This document shows positions 51,560 to 59,814 of a stretch of 64,000 bases of DNA, piece after piece. Origin of the DNA: JBPOFM01 sp041391925. Lineage in GTDB: Bacteria; Bacteroidota; Bacteroidia; Flavobacteriales; Flavobacteriaceae. The notes below the pieces were generated by a model. The model was given only the letters and a program-made list of their open reading frames with translations, did no database searches and was not told where the DNA came from. Location of the stretch: NCBI GenBank assembly GCA_041391925.1, contig JAWKNA010000009.1:62001-126000 (forward strand), given 5' to 3'. Position 1 is the first letter of the stretch. Every line of letters begins with the position of its first letter. The translations under genes were made by a program, and so were the position numbers.

Positions 51560-52939
51560 GTGAAAAACATAACCATATTACTACTATTTCTTTCCACATT
51601 AGCCAATGCACAAAATTATAACGGGACTTGGGAATCCATTGGTTATGGTAGGCTATTGACCATTGAAAACGAAAACTTTGAAATTAAGGATTACACGAAT
51701 ATTTCCTGCATATCTTCGATGAAGGGAAAACTGGATGAACTTACCGATAAAATTACCCTTGAAAATGACACCTTGACTATCAAAAACGGAATCAATGATT
51801 ATTTCTTCGTTCGCTCAAATTCGGATAAATGTATAAATCAAAAAAAGAATAAGAACGACCCGATTTATAATTTTGAAGTATTGGCAGAGACCTTTAAAAA
51901 TCACTATGCCTATTTTAAAGAGCGAAATATTAATTGGGACAAAACCTACCAAAACTACCGTTCCCGAATAACCAAGAACACTACAAAACCCGAGTTATAT
52001 CTCGTAATCAAGGAAATGTTGGACGCGTTTGGCGATGAACACATTCAATTTTCCGCACCTGATAAAATTGAAAAAAAGGCAATGAAATTAGTTGCCAAAA
52101 AATCTAATGAAGTGGAACCTAAAAAAATACCGAGTTGGAAATTGGCAGAACAGGTTGCTGAAACATTTTTGAACCCTATCAAATCCAAAAGAGGCGGAAC
52201 CATACGATGGGGAATTTTAAGCAACAATATCGGTTATTTGCAAGTAAATCAAATGCTCGGCTTTGGGAATTATGGTATTGATGACAACGCTACCGTTCCT
52301 GAATTTTGGCAACAGTATATCCCAAAAATGTCCAGCAAAAGTGTATTGGCTCTTACCAATGACGAACATAAGGGCATTAGCAATATAATGGATGAAGTGA
52401 TAAAAGACCTGAATGGTACTAAAGCATTGATACTTGATATGCGGTTCAACGGTGGCGGAAAGGACGAAGTAGGTTTGGAAATTTTAAGTAGGTTCAATCC
52501 TGAAAAAAAGCAAATCGGCATTAAAAAGGCAATCAACGACAACGGCTTTTCTACCGAAGTGCCAATCTATATTGAAAGAACTGAAAACGCTTACACAAAA
52601 CCAATTTATTTGCTAACCACAAGAGCTTCCGCAAGTGCGACAGAAATTTGCGTGTTAGCTTCATTGAGTTTGGAAAATATCACAAGAATTGGAGGAAACA
52701 CAGAGGGTATTACTTCGGATATGCTCGACAAAACCTTGCCCAATGGTTGGGAATTTAGTCTTTCCAACGAAATTTATTTAGACAATAACGGAAAAAACTA
52801 TGAACACACAGGCATTGCACCCGATATTGTAGTGTATAAATCCGATACAAGAGCGGAACAATTCCAAACCATAAAAACAGGACTTGAGAACAATAAAGAC
52901 ATCGCAATTGAAAAGGCAATTGAACTGACAAATGAATAA
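51560..52939 (+). CDS. Exported S41 family (C-terminal processing-like) peptidase (cassette 3)
   Basis: A 459-residue protein starting with GTG and carrying a signal peptide (MKNITILLLFLSTLANAQ). A tri-helical bundle region (ETFKNHYAYFKERNINWDKT) precedes the peptidase core: IGYLQVNQMLGFG, ALILDMRFNGGGKDEVG, and PIYLLTTRASASATEICVLA with the probable catalytic Ser. IAPDIVV closes the domain. No PDZ domain is evident. It is the sole gene between core sequences 51526-51535 and 52945-52954. Confidence 0.9.
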   Translation: MKNITILLLFLSTLANAQNYNGTWESIGYGRLLTIENENFEIKDYTNISCISSMKGKLDELTDKITLENDTLTIKNGINDYFFVRSNSDKCINQKKNKNDPIYNFEVLAETFKNHYAYFKERNINWDKTYQNYRSRITKNTTKPELYLVIKEMLDAFGDEHIQFSAPDKIEKKAMKLVAKKSNEVEPKKIPSWKLAEQVAETFLNPIKSKRGGTIRWGILSNNIGYLQVNQMLGFGNYGIDDNATVPEFWQQYIPKMSSKSVLALTNDEHKGISNIMDEVIKDLNGTKALILDMRFNGGGKDEVGLEILSRFNPEKKQIGIKKAINDNGFSTEVPIYIERTENAYTKPIYLLTTRASASATEICVLASLSLENITRIGGNTEGITSDMLDKTLPNGWEFSLSNEIYLDNNGKNYEHTGIAPDIVVYKSDTRAEQFQTIKTGLENNKDIAIEKAIELTNE

Positions 52940-52944
52940 AAAAC

Positions 52945-53080
52945 TACTGGCAACAATGGCTATAAACAATTGGGGCGAAAGTGATAAATCGAAAATATAA
53001 ACAGAAAACAAAGGTCGTTGCCAAACAGAAAAGTTAGGGTATAAAAACCCCAACTGTTCATAGCCGAGACCGTTAGCTGT
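52945..53080 (+). repeat. attC-like site 4, complete
   Basis: Left core TACTGGCAAC (52945-52954), spacer AAT and arm GGCTATAAACAATTGGGG (52958-52975). The right arm CCCCAACTGTTCATAGCC (53048-53065) pairs at 16 of 18 positions, followed by spacer GAGACC and right core GTTAGCTGT (53072-53080). This site lacks the GGAAAATCC inner hairpin. The region 53081-53259 before the next gene shows only an AT-rich leader with a weak -7-like CAACTTTG at 53225. Confidence 0.8.
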
Positions 53081-53259
53081 CACCCTAACCGACCACTGTG
53101 CAAACATCAACCGACAGACAAAAACGGGAAACCAATTCCACCCACCACCCCAAAAAAATTATTGACAATTCGTTTTTGACTACAAAAATCTGACTTTTGG
53201 CTAAATCTGTTTTTTTAAGTTGGTGCAACTTTGCATTAATAAAATAAAATAAAATAGAA

Positions 53260-54165
53260 ATGAACATTGTATTGACAGGCTCAATCGGAAACGTGGGCAA
53301 ACCTCTTGTACAAGAGTTGGTAAAAAAAGGGCATTTAGTTACTGTTATCAGTAGCAATGCCGAAAGACAGAAAGACATAGAAACCCTTGGAGCAAAAGCC
53401 GCAATTGGCAGTATGTTCGATGCTGATTTTTTAACGGAAACTTTCAAAGGTGCAGATATTGTTTACCTGATGGAAACAATGGAAGCCGCAGGCGATATGT
53501 TCGATAAATCAGTTGATTTTATTGATACCATCAACAAAATTGGAGACAATTACAAAACGGCTGTCGAACAGTCAGGTGTAAAAAAAATTGTGCATTTGAG
53601 CAGTGTTGGTGCGCATACTGATAAAGGAACAGGCATTCTCATTTTCCATTATAATGTGGAGAGCCTATTAAGAAAACTTCCGGAAGATGTGGACATTAAA
53701 TTTATTCGCCCGGTTGGTTTTTACATCAACTTGTATGCGTTTGTGCAACCAATAAAACATAAAGGTGCAATCATCTCCAATTATGGAGGCGATAAAAGAG
53801 AACCTTGGGTGCATCCTTTGGATATTGCCGATGTTATTGCTGAGGAGATGGACAAACCATTTTCGGGCAGAACAGTACGCTATGTAGCAAGTGATGAAGC
53901 ATCACCAAACGAAGTTGCAAAAGCATTGGGCAAAGCCATTGGTAAATCCGATTTAGAATGGAAAGTTATTTCAGATGAAGCACTATTGGCAAATTGGTTA
54001 AACATTGGTTTCAACGAGCAAGTAGCCAACGGATTTATAGAATTGCAAAGGAATATGGGAACAGGTGCGTTGTACGAAGATTACTATCAGCATCAACCAG
54101 TATTGGGTACAGTGAAATTGGCTGACTTTGCGAAAGAATTTGCAGCAGTTTATAATGCAGAATAA
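53260..54165 (+). CDS. NmrA-like NAD(P)-binding protein (cassette 4, gene 1)
   Basis: A 301-residue atypical SDR. The N-terminus MNIVLTGSIGNVGKPLVQEL carries the dinucleotide loop, with VTVISSNAERQKDIETLGAK behind it; KIVHLSSVGAHTDKGTGI and EPWVHPLDIADVIAEEM are family typical. It may act as a redox sensor or quinone/NADPH-linked reductase. First gene of a three-gene cassette with the siderophore-interacting-like and AraC genes. Confidence 0.87.
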   Translation: MNIVLTGSIGNVGKPLVQELVKKGHLVTVISSNAERQKDIETLGAKAAIGSMFDADFLTETFKGADIVYLMETMEAAGDMFDKSVDFIDTINKIGDNYKTAVEQSGVKKIVHLSSVGAHTDKGTGILIFHYNVESLLRKLPEDVDIKFIRPVGFYINLYAFVQPIKHKGAIISNYGGDKREPWVHPLDIADVIAEEMDKPFSGRTVRYVASDEASPNEVAKALGKAIGKSDLEWKVISDEALLANWLNIGFNEQVANGFIELQRNMGTGALYEDYYQHQPVLGTVKLADFAKEFAAVYNAE

Positions 54166-54177
54166 ATTTCATACCAT

Positions 54178-54208
54178 GGGTACACAAATATTTTTCGTTC
54201 GTGTACCC
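54178..54208 (+). terminator. Hairpin between the NmrA-like and SIP-like genes
   Basis: GGGTACAC (54178-54185) pairs with GTGTACCC (54201-54208), followed by GTGTATTTTT. It is 12 bases after the first stop and could attenuate downstream transcription. Confidence 0.7.
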
Positions 54209-54230
54209 GTGTATTTTTAAAGTAATTGAG

Positions 54231-55046
54231 ATGAGCGAAAAGCAAGTAACACAAATTCAACTTGAATTAAGCGTAAGCCGAAAAGAATACATTACACCAC
54301 ATTATATCCGTGTGTTTCTTACGGGAAATGGCATTGAGCAGATTGCTCTTACAACTGTTGGTGCACACAACAAAATTTTTATCCCGCCAAAAGGAATAAA
54401 CAAAGTTTGTTTCCCCGAACTCAATGCTGAAACAAGGCAATGGATAGTCCAACCCGAAGATGTCCGTCCGTCAATGCGAACCTATACCCATCGAGGAATT
54501 GACTTGGATAAAAAGGAAATTTGGATTGATTTTGTAGCACACGGAGATGAAGGTCCCGCTTCTGAATGGGTGATGAACGCTGAAAAAGGTAGTGTGTTGG
54601 GTGTAATGATGAAAGCGAAGAAAAAAGAGCTTTATCCCCAAGCCGAAAACTATGTCCTGGTTGGCGATGCTACGGCAATTCCTGTTCTTGGTGCAATTTT
54701 AGAAGATTTACCCGAAACGGCAAAAGGCGTTTGCATAATCGAAGTGCGTAGCAAAGAAGACGAGCAGCTTTTGCAAACCAAAGCCAATATCCAGTTTCAA
54801 TGGTTGCATAACAATAATCCGCAAAAAGAAAGCAAACTTCCCGGCGCGGTAAAAAGTCTGGGATTACCCGAATACAATCGTTATGCGTATGTAGTAGCAG
54901 AATTTTCATCCATAAAAAAAATACGCTATTATCTGCGTGATGAAAGAAAATGGCAACGACAAGAGTTTAGTGCTATTTCCTATTGGAAAGCAGGAGAAAC
55001 AGAAGATATGTCAGCACGAGAACGGCACCCAAGCAATGATAATTAA
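54231..55046 (+). CDS. Siderophore-interacting protein family (flavin reductase-like) (cassette 4, gene 2)
   Basis: A 271-residue FAD/NAD(P)H ferric-siderophore reductase-like protein (ATG at 54231). MRTYTHRGIDLDKKEIWIDF is the FAD-binding R-x-Y-T motif region, VAHGDEGPASEWVMNAEKG follows, and NYVLVGDATAIPVLGAILED is the NAD(P)H site. YYLRDERKWQRQEFSAISYW is the C-terminal signature. It should reduce ferric siderophores in the cytoplasm. Only 22 bases separate it from the AraC gene. Confidence 0.93.
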   Translation: MSEKQVTQIQLELSVSRKEYITPHYIRVFLTGNGIEQIALTTVGAHNKIFIPPKGINKVCFPELNAETRQWIVQPEDVRPSMRTYTHRGIDLDKKEIWIDFVAHGDEGPASEWVMNAEKGSVLGVMMKAKKKELYPQAENYVLVGDATAIPVLGAILEDLPETAKGVCIIEVRSKEDEQLLQTKANIQFQWLHNNNPQKESKLPGAVKSLGLPEYNRYAYVVAEFSSIKKIRYYLRDERKWQRQEFSAISYWKAGETEDMSARERHPSNDN

Positions 55047-55068
55047 AAGCAATCTCTAAATTTGTAAT

Positions 55069-55986
55069 ATGGAACAACGGCAGACAAAAAGAATAAAAAC
55101 AATCAGCGAATTTCACAGGTTGCGTGGTTTGCCCAAACCCGAACACCCACTTATCAGCGTAGTTGATTATAGTCAAATTATACGACCTGATAATATCAGT
55201 GAAGCAAATTGGGTGCTTGATTTCTACCAAATCTCGATAAAGAGAGGAATAAACGCCAAAATGAAATACGGGCAACAGCAATACGATTTTGACGAGGGTA
55301 TTATGTTTTTTGTTTCTCCTAATCAAGTTTTCAGAATAGCGCCCGAACCGACAAAAGCAGAGCGCTCAGGTTGGATGTTGCTTGTTCATCCCGATTTCTT
55401 CTGGAACACATCACTTGCAAAAACAATTAAGCGATATGAATTTTTCGATTATTCAGTAAATGAAGCCTTGTTTTTATCAGACAAAGAAGAAAAAATACTG
55501 AATGATATTATTGACAACATCAAACAAGAATATCACACCAACATTGACAAGTTCAGCCAAAACATTATTATTTCGCACATTGAGGCAATGCTCAACTATT
55601 CCGAGCGTTTTTACAATCGTCAGTTTCTCACAAGAGAGAAATCAAATCATCAAATCCTTCACCGCTTAGAAAAATTACTAACTAACTATTTTAACGATGA
55701 TGATTTGTTGGCAAAAGGTTTACCAACAGTTCAGTATATCGCAGAAACACTAAACATATCAACAAAGTATTTAAGCAATTTACTTAAGGGATTGACAGGA
55801 CAAAGCACACAACAGCACATTCACGACATATTAATTGACAAGGCAAAAGAAAAGTTATCAACGACAGACCTATCCATAAGCGAAATTGCTTACGGGTTAG
55901 GCTTTGAACATTTGCAATCGTTCAGCAAACTTTTCAAGGAAAAGACAAAACTTTCGCCTTTGGAGTTTCGGCAATCGTTTAATTGA
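55069..55986 (+). CDS. AraC-family transcriptional regulator (cassette 4, gene 3)
   Basis: A 305-residue regulator with an N-terminal sensor region and a C-terminal AraC double helix-turn-helix: VQYIAETLNISTKYLSNLLK and ISEIAYGLGFEHLQSFSKLF then KEKTKLSPLEFRQ. It probably regulates the NmrA/SIP genes it travels with; Bacteroidota AraC regulators of this type commonly sit beside such reductases. The cassette ends 33 bases later at ACAGCTAAC. Confidence 0.92.
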   Translation: MEQRQTKRIKTISEFHRLRGLPKPEHPLISVVDYSQIIRPDNISEANWVLDFYQISIKRGINAKMKYGQQQYDFDEGIMFFVSPNQVFRIAPEPTKAERSGWMLLVHPDFFWNTSLAKTIKRYEFFDYSVNEALFLSDKEEKILNDIIDNIKQEYHTNIDKFSQNIIISHIEAMLNYSERFYNRQFLTREKSNHQILHRLEKLLTNYFNDDDLLAKGLPTVQYIAETLNISTKYLSNLLKGLTGQSTQQHIHDILIDKAKEKLSTTDLSISEIAYGLGFEHLQSFSKLFKEKTKLSPLEFRQSFN

Positions 55987-56018
55987 AAGACAACAAACTA
56001 CAACAGATAAAAGGGCAA

Positions 56019-56155
56019 ACAGCTAACACCGTGTATGTGCAATGGCGGGCAACGTGCTAAAATCAAAGTCATTGCTTTTAACTAACTTTGCACCTAACCG
56101 AAAAGTAAGTGCATTAAATCCGCCACTGACACATACACGCAAACCGTTATGTGCA
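56019..56155 (+). repeat. attC-like site 5, complete
   Basis: Left core ACAGCTAAC (56019-56027), spacer ACC and arm GTGTATGTGCAATGGCGG (56031-56048). The right arm CCGCCACTGACACATACAC (56120-56138) pairs except for one indel and one mismatch, followed by spacer GCAAACC and right core GTTATGTGCA (56146-56155). Confidence 0.8.
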
Positions 56156-56172
56156 AATTGAACAAAATACTT

Positions 56173-56742
56173 ATGAAAAAAATATTGATTGTATTAATTC
56201 TGACTTTTGGTATTAATAATGTCCAAGCTCAAAAAACAATCTCGTTAGAGGCTGAGGGAAATTTAGAATCACCAAACCCTTGTAACTGTGTAGAAATATC
56301 AGAAATTACAAACGAACATAACCCTGCTGATATATTACACGGAATGGGAAAATGTATTGAACAAAAGGACTTTGGTAAAGCAGCTAGACTTTTTGCAATT
56401 GCTGGAGTTTACGGAAAGTATGACTCTTATAGAGTAAAGGACAAAAGTGCTCATCAAGCATTAATTGTTCTTCAACAAAATATTCTTATGGATATTTCAG
56501 AAGACGATAAAAACAATATGATAGCTGAACTTAAACAAACTCTTGAAAAAGGCTCTAGCGAATTGAAAAAAGTTTGTCAAGAAATTCAAAAAGTCGGAAT
56601 TCCAAAATATTATCCAAAATATATGATTCAACACGGAATTCAGGCATTTATAGAGACAGACGGAAATGGACTGGTCGAAGATTTTAATAGCAAAGAATCT
56701 TGGAAATTAGCATTGGAAAGTTATTTGCATTGTGGAGAATAA
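56173..56742 (+). CDS. Exported hypothetical protein (cassette 5)
   Basis: A 189-residue protein with a signal peptide (MKKILIVLILTFGINNVQAQ; ATG at 56173). Mature part is helical with two cysteines near NPCNCVEIS and another in KKVCQEI. No family recognised. An ATG at 56149 lies inside the right core and is unlikely. Sole gene of its cassette, ending 5 bases before TGCACATAAC. Confidence 0.72.
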   Translation: MKKILIVLILTFGINNVQAQKTISLEAEGNLESPNPCNCVEISEITNEHNPADILHGMGKCIEQKDFGKAARLFAIAGVYGKYDSYRVKDKSAHQALIVLQQNILMDISEDDKNNMIAELKQTLEKGSSELKKVCQEIQKVGIPKYYPKYMIQHGIQAFIETDGNGLVEDFNSKESWKLALESYLHCGE

Positions 56743-56901
56743 AAATCTGCACATAACAATGGCTATAAGTAATTGCTTGTTCTCGCCTACTTCTGAAAAT
56801 CCTCGCGAATTTTCAGCTTGGTGTGTAATTGCATAGTTTCGTGCTAAACCACGCCGAAATCATAGGTACTGTGTTAAAAAACAAGTTTTTTCTATAAAAT
56901 T

Positions 56902-57975
56902 TTAGGAAGCAAATTGACCTGTCAATCTGTTATCCTGCACAGCAAGGGCCTTGTGCCCTTGCTGCTTTTTATTTTCAAATCCGGCATCATAGTCCACTTC
57001 GTTCTTCCACAGGGTGAACATCAGGATCAGCAACTTTCTCTGGACGGCCACCAGTGCCACCAGCGGTTTTGCCTTGTTGGGCTTTAACCTTCCGTAAAAC
57101 TGCCTCAGTGTTGGGTTGCAGCGCACACAGGCCATCGAGGGCATGTGCAGCACTGCCCTTATATGGCTATTTCCCCTTTTGCTTATCCTTGTCCTGCCCT
57201 TGAAATTGCCCGATTCCCTCAATACCACATCATATCCGGCATAGCTGGCAAGCTGCCTGCCATTGGACATGGACTCAAACCCCAAAGTTTCCCCGACCAC
57301 TGTGGCCGCCGATACAAAGGACACCCCGGGGATGCTCTCCAAATGCCCTATGCGCTTCCTTAAATTTGGATCATTGGAAATCAGATCACGCATCTCATGC
57401 TCTATGTCCGCTATCTGTTCCTCTATGAGCTGCAACCGTTCTTTATGCCTCTTATTGGCTCTGTGATCGGAACAGCTACTGGATGCCATGGCTCCCTGCC
57501 TGTTGGTTTCAACAGTCCTGTCCTTTAGAAGAGCACTGCGCTCCCTGCTCAAGAATTTTAACTGCTGCAGTTCCTTACCGGGCGGTTCCCAAAGCCTCAG
57601 CTCGCGTTCAAGCCCGAGCATGCTCAACATCTTGCTGTCCAGGGCGTCTGTCTTTGAACGCTGGTCCAGACTCTGTGCATAGCGCCTGGCACGGCCTGAC
57701 TGCATCACGCAGACCTGATATCCCAAACCATGGAGGTAATGACATACTTTTTGGTGATAGACCCCCGTGGCTTCCATCAGGACATAAAAGTCCACATCGG
57801 CATCCACTGTTTTGAGCAACCAAGCCCTCAACGTTTTAAAACCCGATGCATCATTGCCTATGTCCGGGTGGCCCGTAAAGTCCTTTTTCAGGTCACTGTC
57901 AAAGACGCCAAAGCTCAACGACAGACTGTTCTTGGAAACATCTATTCCAAGGCATTGTTTTAATATTCTATCCAC
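56902..57975 (-). CDS. IS110-family transposase (DEDD recombinase)
   Basis: About 357 residues from the GTG at 57975; an upstream GTG at 58113 would add 46 residues that lack family similarity. The RuvC-like N-terminal domain begins ILKQCLGIDVSKNSLSLSFG with the first Asp, then VLMEATGVYHQKV (Glu) and SKTDALDSKMLSMLG (Asp pair). A coiled segment (QLIEEQIADIEHEM) leads to the Tnp_20 domain: ESIPGVSFVSAATVVGETLG, LASYAGYDVV and the catalytic-Ser region RESGNFKGRTRISKRGN. Complete and probably active. Confidence 0.92.
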   Translation of the reverse strand: MDRILKQCLGIDVSKNSLSLSFGVFDSDLKKDFTGHPDIGNDASGFKTLRAWLLKTVDADVDFYVLMEATGVYHQKVCHYLHGLGYQVCVMQSGRARRYAQSLDQRSKTDALDSKMLSMLGLERELRLWEPPGKELQQLKFLSRERSALLKDRTVETNRQGAMASSSCSDHRANKRHKERLQLIEEQIADIEHEMRDLISNDPNLRKRIGHLESIPGVSFVSAATVVGETLGFESMSNGRQLASYAGYDVVLRESGNFKGRTRISKRGNSHIRAVLHMPSMACVRCNPTLRQFYGRLKPNKAKPLVALVAVQRKLLILMFTLWKNEVDYDAGFENKKQQGHKALAVQDNRLTGQFAS

Positions 57976-58220
57976 TATAACTACTTTTTTTGCGCTATTG
58001 TTCCCTTTGCCATCTTTGCTCGCTTTTGATACGGTCTCCTTAATTTGGACCCAGGTACTGTTCAGACTCCAAGAGAACAATAGAAGGGCGGGATTTCTAT
58101 GAAACGATATCACTGAATGTATCTAGCCGAGACCTCTCTGTCCCTTCTATTTTAGCACTGATTAATAACTGGAAAACTACTATATTTATAGGCATTAAAT
58201 TAATAATGTATAAACATACG
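57976..58220 (-). ncRNA. Candidate bridge-RNA region at the IS110 5' end
   Basis: Non-coding (or N-terminally unassigned) sequence upstream of the conserved transposase start. It contains TAGCCGAGACC at 58124-58134, identical to the reconstructed target arm. A transcript in the transposase direction would carry the complement, GGUCUCGGCUA, and could pair with the target strand. Boundaries and fold are not determined. Confidence 0.4.
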
Positions 58221-58263
58221 AGCCGAGACCGTTAGCTGTAATGCCAAAATACCCAAGTCGATT

Positions 58264-58917
58264 ATGAAAGAAACGCTCGATTTAGAAACTGTAGAAGATT
58301 ATTTTGAGAACCTGAAGTTGTTCATTTTAGAATTACAGTTTTGTATTGAAAACATTGAACGTTTAGTAGAATGTAAATCGGAGGGATTAAACATCAAGCC
58401 TATTTCTAACTTTCTCAGTCATTATGTATTCTTGAGTTATTCGCATATCGCAATAAATATTTATAAAATTTATAAACCAGAAGAAAAAAGAAGCTTCCAT
58501 AAACTATTTAATAAGTTTAAAAATTTCCGATACTCTGAAAGTTTAAGAAATCTATTGACAGATAACTCAACAAAGGATGACCAAAATCTTATCAAAAATA
58601 AGGCTGACTTACTTAATGCAGTTTCCGAAATTGAGAATAGGATTATTAAGTATGAGAAAATACTAAATTTAATATTCACACGAAGACAAACATTTTATGC
58701 TCATACAGACCCAAATGCTGGAATGGAAACTGAAAGGTTGTCCGATTTAAAAGAAATAAGAGATTTAACTATAAAAATTTATAATGAATTATATGGAAAG
58801 CTTTTTGGGAAATATTATATGTTTAATGGAATAAGTACATTAATAGACGAAATTTTAGACGACCGAAAATTTGTCGACGAATATTGGAAATCTGAAGAAA
58901 AGAAACTGGAATTATAA
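58264..58917 (+). CDS. HEPN-like helical protein (AbiU2-type candidate) (cassette 6)
   Basis: A 217-residue, all-helical, charged protein. The segment FTRRQTFYAHTDPN contains R141-x5-H147, the Rx4-6H signature of HEPN ribonucleases. The overall size and placement of this motif resemble AbiU2-like proteins. If real, it would be an RNase toxin or phage-defence factor. It is alone in its cassette, 24 bases after the right core and 5 bases before the left core. Confidence 0.6.
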   Translation: MKETLDLETVEDYFENLKLFILELQFCIENIERLVECKSEGLNIKPISNFLSHYVFLSYSHIAINIYKIYKPEEKRSFHKLFNKFKNFRYSESLRNLLTDNSTKDDQNLIKNKADLLNAVSEIENRIIKYEKILNLIFTRRQTFYAHTDPNAGMETERLSDLKEIRDLTIKIYNELYGKLFGKYYMFNGISTLIDEILDDRKFVDEYWKSEEKKLEL

Positions 58918-58921
58918 ACAC

Positions 58922-59056
58922 TACAGCTAACAACGGCTATAATCCATTGCTCGCTAAATGCTAAACCAAAAATCCTTACCTTTAACTTGGCTCGATTCCT
59001 ACTCCGAAAATCCTACGGATTTTCATCGCAACGGAATCATAGCCAAACCGTTGTGC
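58922..59056 (+). repeat. attC-like site 7, complete
   Basis: Left core TACAGCTAAC (58922-58931), spacer AAC and arm GGCTATAATCCATTGC (58935-58950). Inner hairpin GAAAATCC-TAC-GGATTTTC (59006-59024). Right arm GCAACGGAATCATAGCC (59028-59044), spacer AAACC and right core GTTGTGC (59050-59056). Confidence 0.8.
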
Positions 59057-59080
59057 ACAAGCAAATCAGCATCCGAATGA

Positions 59081-59641
59081 ATGGATAAAAAAACGATTAA
59101 AATAATGACAAAAACCAAACGTCTGAAATTAAGCAAGTCGGATTTGTTTTGGCACTTTAGCATTGTCCCTTTATTTCTTATAGCTCCAATTTTTACATTA
59201 TGGTCTTTTGTTGAATATTATCTGCTTGAAACCTACGACGGAGTTCGAACTCCAATAGAATTGTCTAAAGCAGGTATAGGATTTTTAATAGTCGCCATAT
59301 TCTTTTTTGTACTTCAACGAAATCGTCTTAAATTTAAGGAATACAAATCTTTAACTAATATTGAAATTCAATCATTTGATTTAGCAATCCAACAAACGGC
59401 GAGGGAATTAGATTGGAAAATGGATGTTTGGGAAGAAGATTTCGCAAAAGCGCATAGGAATCGAAGTGATATAGCAAGTCGTGGAGAAATGATAACTATA
59501 ATTAGAAAAAATAATAAAATTTTGATTAACAGTATTTGTGACCCTAACAAATTGACATCAGTTTCGTCTCTTGGATGGAATAAAACAAATAGGGAAACAT
59601 TTATAAGAAATTTAAATGCCAGCAGACAACACCGCATATAA
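59081..59641 (+). CDS. Two-helix membrane protein (cassette 7)
   Basis: A 186-residue protein with two hydrophobic helices (about 26-50 and 68-88) and a cytoplasmic-type C-terminal domain (EIQSFDLAIQQTARELDWKM, IITIRKNNKILINSICDP-like). Similar small proteins occur as Bacteroidota cassette genes without known role. Its stop lies inside the left half of the following attC-like site, the only gene in the array to run into a site. ATG at 59105 is an alternative start. Confidence 0.65.
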   Translation: MDKKTIKIMTKTKRLKLSKSDLFWHFSIVPLFLIAPIFTLWSFVEYYLLETYDGVRTPIELSKAGIGFLIVAIFFFVLQRNRLKFKEYKSLTNIEIQSFDLAIQQTARELDWKMDVWEEDFAKAHRNRSDIASRGEMITIIRKNNKILINSICDPNKLTSVSSLGWNKTNRETFIRNLNASRQHRI

Positions 59642-59761
59642 GCTATGGCTTGGTCTGTCCTCACTTGGAAAATCCTGCGGATTTTCCAAAGCCAGTTTTT
59701 ATTTAGAGAGGTCTGTGCCGAGACACGCCACAGCCCATATACCAAAACGCCGTTAGCCATC
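59626..59761 (+). repeat. attC-like site 8, complete
   Basis: Left core ...ACAAC (59626-59630; only five bases match the cassette start GTTGTGC), spacer ACC and arm GCATATAAGCTATGGCTTGG. Long inner hairpin TTGGAAAATCC-TGC-GGATTTTCCAA (59665-59689). The right arm around 59725-59742 (ACACGCCACAGCCCATATACC) pairs with the left arm; right core GTTAGCCATC (59752-59761). Confidence 0.75.
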
Positions 59762-59814
59762 ATTTAAAAAAAAATCGAAATTCTAATTAGTCACACTTAA
59801 ATTAGAAAAAACCT

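Larger units (their letters stand above)
56866..58220 (-). mobile_element. IS110-family insertion sequence in an attC-like site
   Basis: About 1.36 kb, defined by rejoining the interrupted site; an AG dinucleotide flanks both ends, as expected for the core of an IS110 insertion without target duplication. It carries one transposase gene on the minus strand, a short 3' non-coding end (about 36 bases) and a longer 5' non-coding end (about 107-245 bases, depending on the start). This is the IS110-type layout in which the bridge RNA lies upstream of the transposase. Base composition is visibly richer in G and C than its neighbours, a sign of recent arrival. Confidence 0.8.
56748..58240 (+). repeat. 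attC-like site 6, split by an IS110-family element
   Basis: Left part: TGCACATAAC (56748-56757), AATGGCTATAAGTAATTGC, inner hairpin CTGAAAAT/ATTTTCAG (56793-56816), on to CGCCGAAATCATAG ending at 56865. Right part: AGCCGAGACC (58221-58230) and core GTTAGCTGTA (58231-58240). Joined, they read ...ATCATAGCCGAGACCGTTAGC, matching the right end of site 4 (53059-53077). The element between occupies about 56866-58220. Confidence 0.75.

Noticed and set aside
53225..53232. CAACTTTG as a promoter for the NmrA-like gene
   Set aside because: Only one mismatch from TAnnTTTG, but the first conserved base is lost and no -33 box is suitably spaced, so it is mentioned only as weak.
57145..58102. Several + strand ORFs opposite the IS110 transposase
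   Set aside because: They are shadows of a GC-richer coding gene on the minus strand and show no protein-like features.
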